Assembly (NCBI GenBank): GCA_016784425.1
Contig: JADHUQ010000085.1
Location: 1-9,816 of the forward strand
Direction of reading: 5' to 3'
Length of the DNA: 9,816 nt
Origin: Candidatus Delongbacteria bacterium
GTDB taxonomy: Bacteria; CAIWAD01; BS150m-G50
Numbering within the stretch: the stretch's first letter is position 1; every line of letters begins with the position of its first letter. The notes beneath the pieces are model-generated. The model worked only from the letters and a program-made list of their open reading frames with translations. It made no database searches and had not been told where the DNA came from. Below, piece by piece: positions 7,264 through 9,816 of the stretch. The position numbers and the translations under genes are program-made.

Positions 7264-8190
7264 TTAAGCTGTGGTCACGGGCAATTCAACCGTGCCCACG
7301 GCGCTGCTCAATTGCTCGATACCAAGCTGATGGCAGAGTTGATCCAGTTCCTTCACCAGTTTCCTCCCGGCGTCCGGCTGGACAAAATTATAGGTGCCGA
7401 CCTGTATCACGCTGGCACCGGCGAGGATGAATTCCAGAATATCAGCGGCGCTGCTGATACCACCGATACCGATGATCGGCAGGGAAACCGCACGGGCTAC
7501 CCGATACACCTGAGCCAGTGCCACAGGTTTGATGCCGGGTCCCGAGTAGCCGCCGATACCTGTACTGAGTCGGGTGCGTCGGGAGCCGATATCGATACTC
7601 ATCCCCGGAATAGTGTTTATCAGTGATATGGCGTCGGCGCCCTCGTCGGCACAGACCTGTGCCACGCTCACAATATCGGTAACCTGGGGTGAGAGCTTGA
7701 TGATCAGCAACCGCCTGGTTGTCTCACGACAGCGCCGGACCAGCGCTGCCAGGTCACCCAGGTCTGCGCTGAAGCTGATACCACCCTGTTTGACGTTGGG
7801 ACAGGATACATTGATTTCTAATCCATCCAGTCGTGGCGCCTGCTCCAGGCGTCGACAGCATTCCACATAATCGTCTGCGGTCGAACCGGCGACATTGACA
7901 AACAGTCTGGTTTTCAGCTCTTCCCATCCTGGCAGTTGTTCCGAGATAAAACGTGATACACCGGGATTTGCCAGACCGATCGTGTTGAGCATGCCGGTGG
8001 GGAGCTCGCAAACGCGTGGAAGCGCGTTCCCGGAGCGGGGTTCCAGTGTCAACGCCTTGCTGAAAAAACCACCCAGCTCGTTGAGATCATACCAGGAGGC
8101 GACCTCAGGGCCGTAACCGGCAGTACCGGAAGCCAGGCAAACCGGGTTACAGAAGCTCATCTCGCCCAGCTGCACACTCAGATCAGCCAT
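7264..8190 (-). CDS. pyrD: Dihydroorotate dehydrogenase class 1B, catalytic subunit
   Basis: PyrD oxidises dihydroorotate to orotate with FMN in pyrimidine synthesis; in class 1B enzymes electrons pass to NAD+ through PyrK. Length 308 aa from the ATG at 8190. Motifs (this numbering): DLSVQLGEMSFCNPV at the N-terminus, ASGTAGYG (20-27), the substrate loop LNTIGLANPG, INVSCPNVKQGG (126-137) with catalytic C130 (class 1 enzymes use Cys as the base), KLSPQVTDI, SLINTIPGMSIDI, GGYSGPGIKPVAL, and the FMN-phosphate site IIGIGGISSAADILEF and GASVIQVGT. An upstream in-frame ATG at 8202 exists, but GGGAG lies 5 nt before 8190 and family members start near MADLSV, so 8190 is preferred. The gene overlaps the end of pyrK by 8 nt, fitting production of the two subunits together. 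Soluble, cytoplasmic. Confidence 0.96.
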   Translation of the reverse strand: MADLSVQLGEMSFCNPVCLASGTAGYGPEVASWYDLNELGGFFSKALTLEPRSGNALPRVCELPTGMLNTIGLANPGVSRFISEQLPGWEELKTRLFVNVAGSTADDYVECCRRLEQAPRLDGLEINVSCPNVKQGGISFSADLGDLAALVRRCRETTRRLLIIKLSPQVTDIVSVAQVCADEGADAISLINTIPGMSIDIGSRRTRLSTGIGGYSGPGIKPVALAQVYRVARAVSLPIIGIGGISSAADILEFILAGASVIQVGTYNFVQPDAGRKLVKELDQLCHQLGIEQLSSAVGTVELPVTTA

Positions 8191-8974
8191 TGTCACTCCC
8201 ATAGCCCTGCAGCAGATCGCTGCGAAACACCGGGCCTTCGCAACAGGCCCGGCTGAGATTACGATCGCTCATCGCGACCACGCAGCCCATACATACCCCA
8301 TAACCACAGGCCATATAATTCTCCAGGGAAACCCAGGTGGGCAGTGATCGCAGCAGCTGTGCTACCCGGTACATCATCGGCTCCGGCCCGCATACCATGG
8401 CGGCGGCATAGTCACATCCTCCAGCTGCAAGGTGTTGCTCCAACAGCTCCGTTACCAACCCGGGACTACCGGCGCTGCCATCGTCGGTGGCCAGCAAAGC
8501 CTGACTTAATGGCGGCAGAACGGCAGCAAGGCTCTCGTACTCAGCGGCCGTACGGAAACCGGCCAGCAGGGTGACACGATCCCGGTATTGCTGTGCCAGA
8601 AATAGCAGCGGGGCCAGACCGACACCACCGCCTACCAGCAGGAGTGCGCCCGCCGGTACCGGGAAGGGAGTGCCAAGTGGCCCGGCCAGGGAGAATACGG
8701 AGTCGGCGGGGCAATCGCGAAATCGCCTGGTTTCCCGCCCCACAACTTTTACCAGCAGCTGTAGTGAACCGTCGGTGGCACTCATTACTGAAAAGGGTCG
8801 TGGTAATGAAAACCTGTCACCCGGCAACTGCAGGTTTACAAACATGCCCGGTCTGAAATCAAGTCCACCCGGCGCTTCCAGTCGCAGCAGCAGATACTCA
8901 TCAGTCAGGAGGAGCCGTTCCAACAGCCTGGAAGACCACACCTGACGTTCTGCTGTTATCCTGCCATTCTGCAT
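8183..8974 (-). CDS. pyrK: Dihydroorotate dehydrogenase class 1B, electron transfer subunit
   Basis: PyrK carries FAD and a [2Fe-2S] cluster and passes electrons from the FMN of PyrD to NAD+, forming a PyrD2-PyrK2 enzyme. Length 263 aa from the ATG at 8974. Order of domains: FAD-binding barrel with LPRPFSV (58-63), the NAD-binding domain beginning at LLVGGGVGLAPLLFLA (112-127) and including the CGPEPMM motif (195-201), and the C-terminal iron-sulfur region SLENYMACGYGVCMGC with C223, C228 and C231 (C-x4-C-x2-C) plus C244 of the ACCEGPVF stretch as fourth ligand; the adjacent C245 is extra. An in-frame GTG at 9004 would add ten residues but lacks a ribosome binding site. The ATG has a weak GTGAG 6 nt upstream and lies 7 nt after the previous stop, so translation may depend on coupling. 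It is directly followed by pyrD with overlap. Confidence 0.95.
   Translation of the reverse strand: MQNGRITAERQVWSSRLLERLLLTDEYLLLRLEAPGGLDFRPGMFVNLQLPGDRFSLPRPFSVMSATDGSLQLLVKVVGRETRRFRDCPADSVFSLAGPLGTPFPVPAGALLLVGGGVGLAPLLFLAQQYRDRVTLLAGFRTAAEYESLAAVLPPLSQALLATDDGSAGSPGLVTELLEQHLAAGGCDYAAAMVCGPEPMMYRVAQLLRSLPTWVSLENYMACGYGVCMGCVVAMSDRNLSRACCEGPVFRSDLLQGYGSDNG
8196..8200 (-). promoter_or_regulatory. Ribosome binding site of pyrD inside the end of pyrK
   Basis: GGGAG on the gene strand lies 5 nt before the ATG at 8190 and within the last codons of pyrK. It favours the 308-aa PyrD over the start at 8202. Confidence 0.6.
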
Positions 8975-8981
8975 TTTCAGC

Positions 8982-9816
8982 TCACTTGAGGATGCGATGA
9001 ACACGTATCACGCCGATATCAAGCATATGTTCCTGGAAATTTTCGATCTTCTCGGTCAGGTAAGCGGCTGCGTCGTTGCGGATAAACCTGCCGCTCTCAT
9101 CCTGTTGCGGTTCCAGCAGATTCTGCAACACCTCCTCCTCGAAGGAGGCAGCCGCCTGCTCCAGCTCACCGGTTGTGGTCTCCGCGCCCTGCCAGCGCCG
9201 TGCTACTTCAGCTTCAGGACTGCCGGGGAATTGCTCTGTCAACAGCTGCAGCGCCGCATTTGACTGCGTCTGATTTTCCAGGTAGTAGCTGTAGAGCCAG
9301 GCTTCGGCCAGTAATGCCCGTGGCGCCACGGTAGTCTCAGGAAAAAGTCTGACTACCTCACGGTACATCCCGATGGCATCCAGATAGAGCAGGGAGTCAT
9401 CCCACATCAGTTCAGCCTGGCGACACATCTCCGCGGCGTAATCCTCCGCGCTGCGCTCGACCGGCAAGCCCAGTCGAATACGCAGGTACTTGGCTTCCTC
9501 TGAGAGTGGATAAAGTTCAAGCAGCTGGTCGTAATGAGTCCTCGCTGCGAGGCTGTCACCCTCCCGTTCACACATCCAGCCGATGAACCAGCGGCGGTGC
9601 ACCAACTGACGAGGTGACAGCCAGGTCGTGTCGACTGCAATCATCAATGAATCTGCATCATGCAGACGGTACATTTCCAGTAGATAAAGCTCCCCGAGTG
9701 TCATGATCTTGGCGCCCCAGGCCAGCCGCAGACTGTCCCTGGTGGCAAGCAGACCGACACTGTCGATCTGTGCGGTGAAAAGGGCGGTGTCGAGAAAAGA
9801 GTGAAACAGCATTGTG
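8982..9816 (-). CDS. TPR-like repeat protein, N-terminus beyond the right edge
   Basis: The frame is open to the window end; the first ATG in view (9812) has no room for a visible ribosome binding site, so the true start is probably outside. About 277 codons are seen. The sequence is helical with TPR-like units: about 72-105 (RRWFIGWMCEREGDSLAARTHYDQLLELYP in two parts), 142-160 (YLDAIGMYREVVRLFPET) and 165-200 (ALLAEAWLYSYYLEN, then ALQLLTEQFPGSPEAEVARR), the last showing the helix-turn-helix ending in FPGSPEA that is common in envelope-linked TPR proteins of the BamD/YbgF type. No function can be assigned; a protein-interaction role, perhaps at the envelope, is an inference. It ends 7 nt before pyrK, so it is the upstream partner in that transcription unit. 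The C-terminus ends in a basic VHRILK. Confidence 0.8.
   Translation of the reverse strand, partial: TMLFHSFLDTALFTAQIDSVGLLATRDSLRLAWGAKIMTLGELYLLEMYRLHDADSLMIAVDTTWLSPRQLVHRRWFIGWMCEREGDSLAARTHYDQLLELYPLSEEAKYLRIRLGLPVERSAEDYAAEMCRQAELMWDDSLLYLDAIGMYREVVRLFPETTVAPRALLAEAWLYSYYLENQTQSNAALQLLTEQFPGSPEAEVARRWQGAETTTGELEQAAASFEEEVLQNLLEPQQDESGRFIRNDAAAYLTEKIENFQEHMLDIGVIRVHRILK

Noticed and set aside
8008..8030. AACGCG/CGCGTT hairpin inside pyrD
   Set aside because: It lies in conserved coding sequence (the GNALPRVC region) and is explained by codon choice; no context for a regulatory role.

Overview
The window is a gene-dense stretch in which every gene I can support lies on the minus strand, so the gene order reads from right to left. 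It suggests a Gram-negative, heterotrophic, histidine-degrading bacterium of moderately high GC content. The RlpA-type lipoprotein implies an outer membrane and peptidoglycan, and the Shine-Dalgarno sites are strong. The TPR protein and the PyrK/PyrD pair would fit an FCB-group or deltaproteobacterium-like lineage, but nothing here fixes the taxonomy.

Right block (9816 down to 5240): a TPR-like protein that runs off the right edge is followed after 7 nt by pyrK. pyrK overlaps pyrD by 8 nt; together they encode the NAD-dependent class 1B dihydroorotate dehydrogenase of pyrimidine synthesis. After 64 nt comes a minimal rlpA, and 10 nt later an unrecognised, acidic, all-helical 505-aa protein whose Shine-Dalgarno overlaps the rlpA stop codon. 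This looks like one transcription unit.

Middle (5239 to 4707): a stand-alone receiver-domain protein with a plausible promoter of its own (-35 TTCATA, 17-nt spacer, -10 TATTAT). It resembles receivers normally found at the end of hybrid histidine kinases.

Left block (4706 to 1): a 213-nt gap carries inverted repeats, including a perfect 7-bp hairpin with a GCAA loop upstream of hutU. The block then runs hutU (urocanate hydratase), a PlsC-type acyltransferase, hutI (imidazolonepropionase), a DUF72 protein and the first 36 codons of another gene starting at an overlapping TTG. HutU and HutI are consecutive steps of histidine degradation (urocanate to imidazolonepropionate to formiminoglutamate); hutH and hutG/hutF are not in view.

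The points most worth a second look are the Asn at the metal-binding Asp position of HutI, the G9 and T8 tracts just before the catalytic EGTR motif of the acyltransferase (with a G8 tract in hutI), and the structured hutU leader. Most of the window is ordinary metabolism, and I see no convincing new multi-gene system, mobile element, CRISPR array, tRNA or rRNA.
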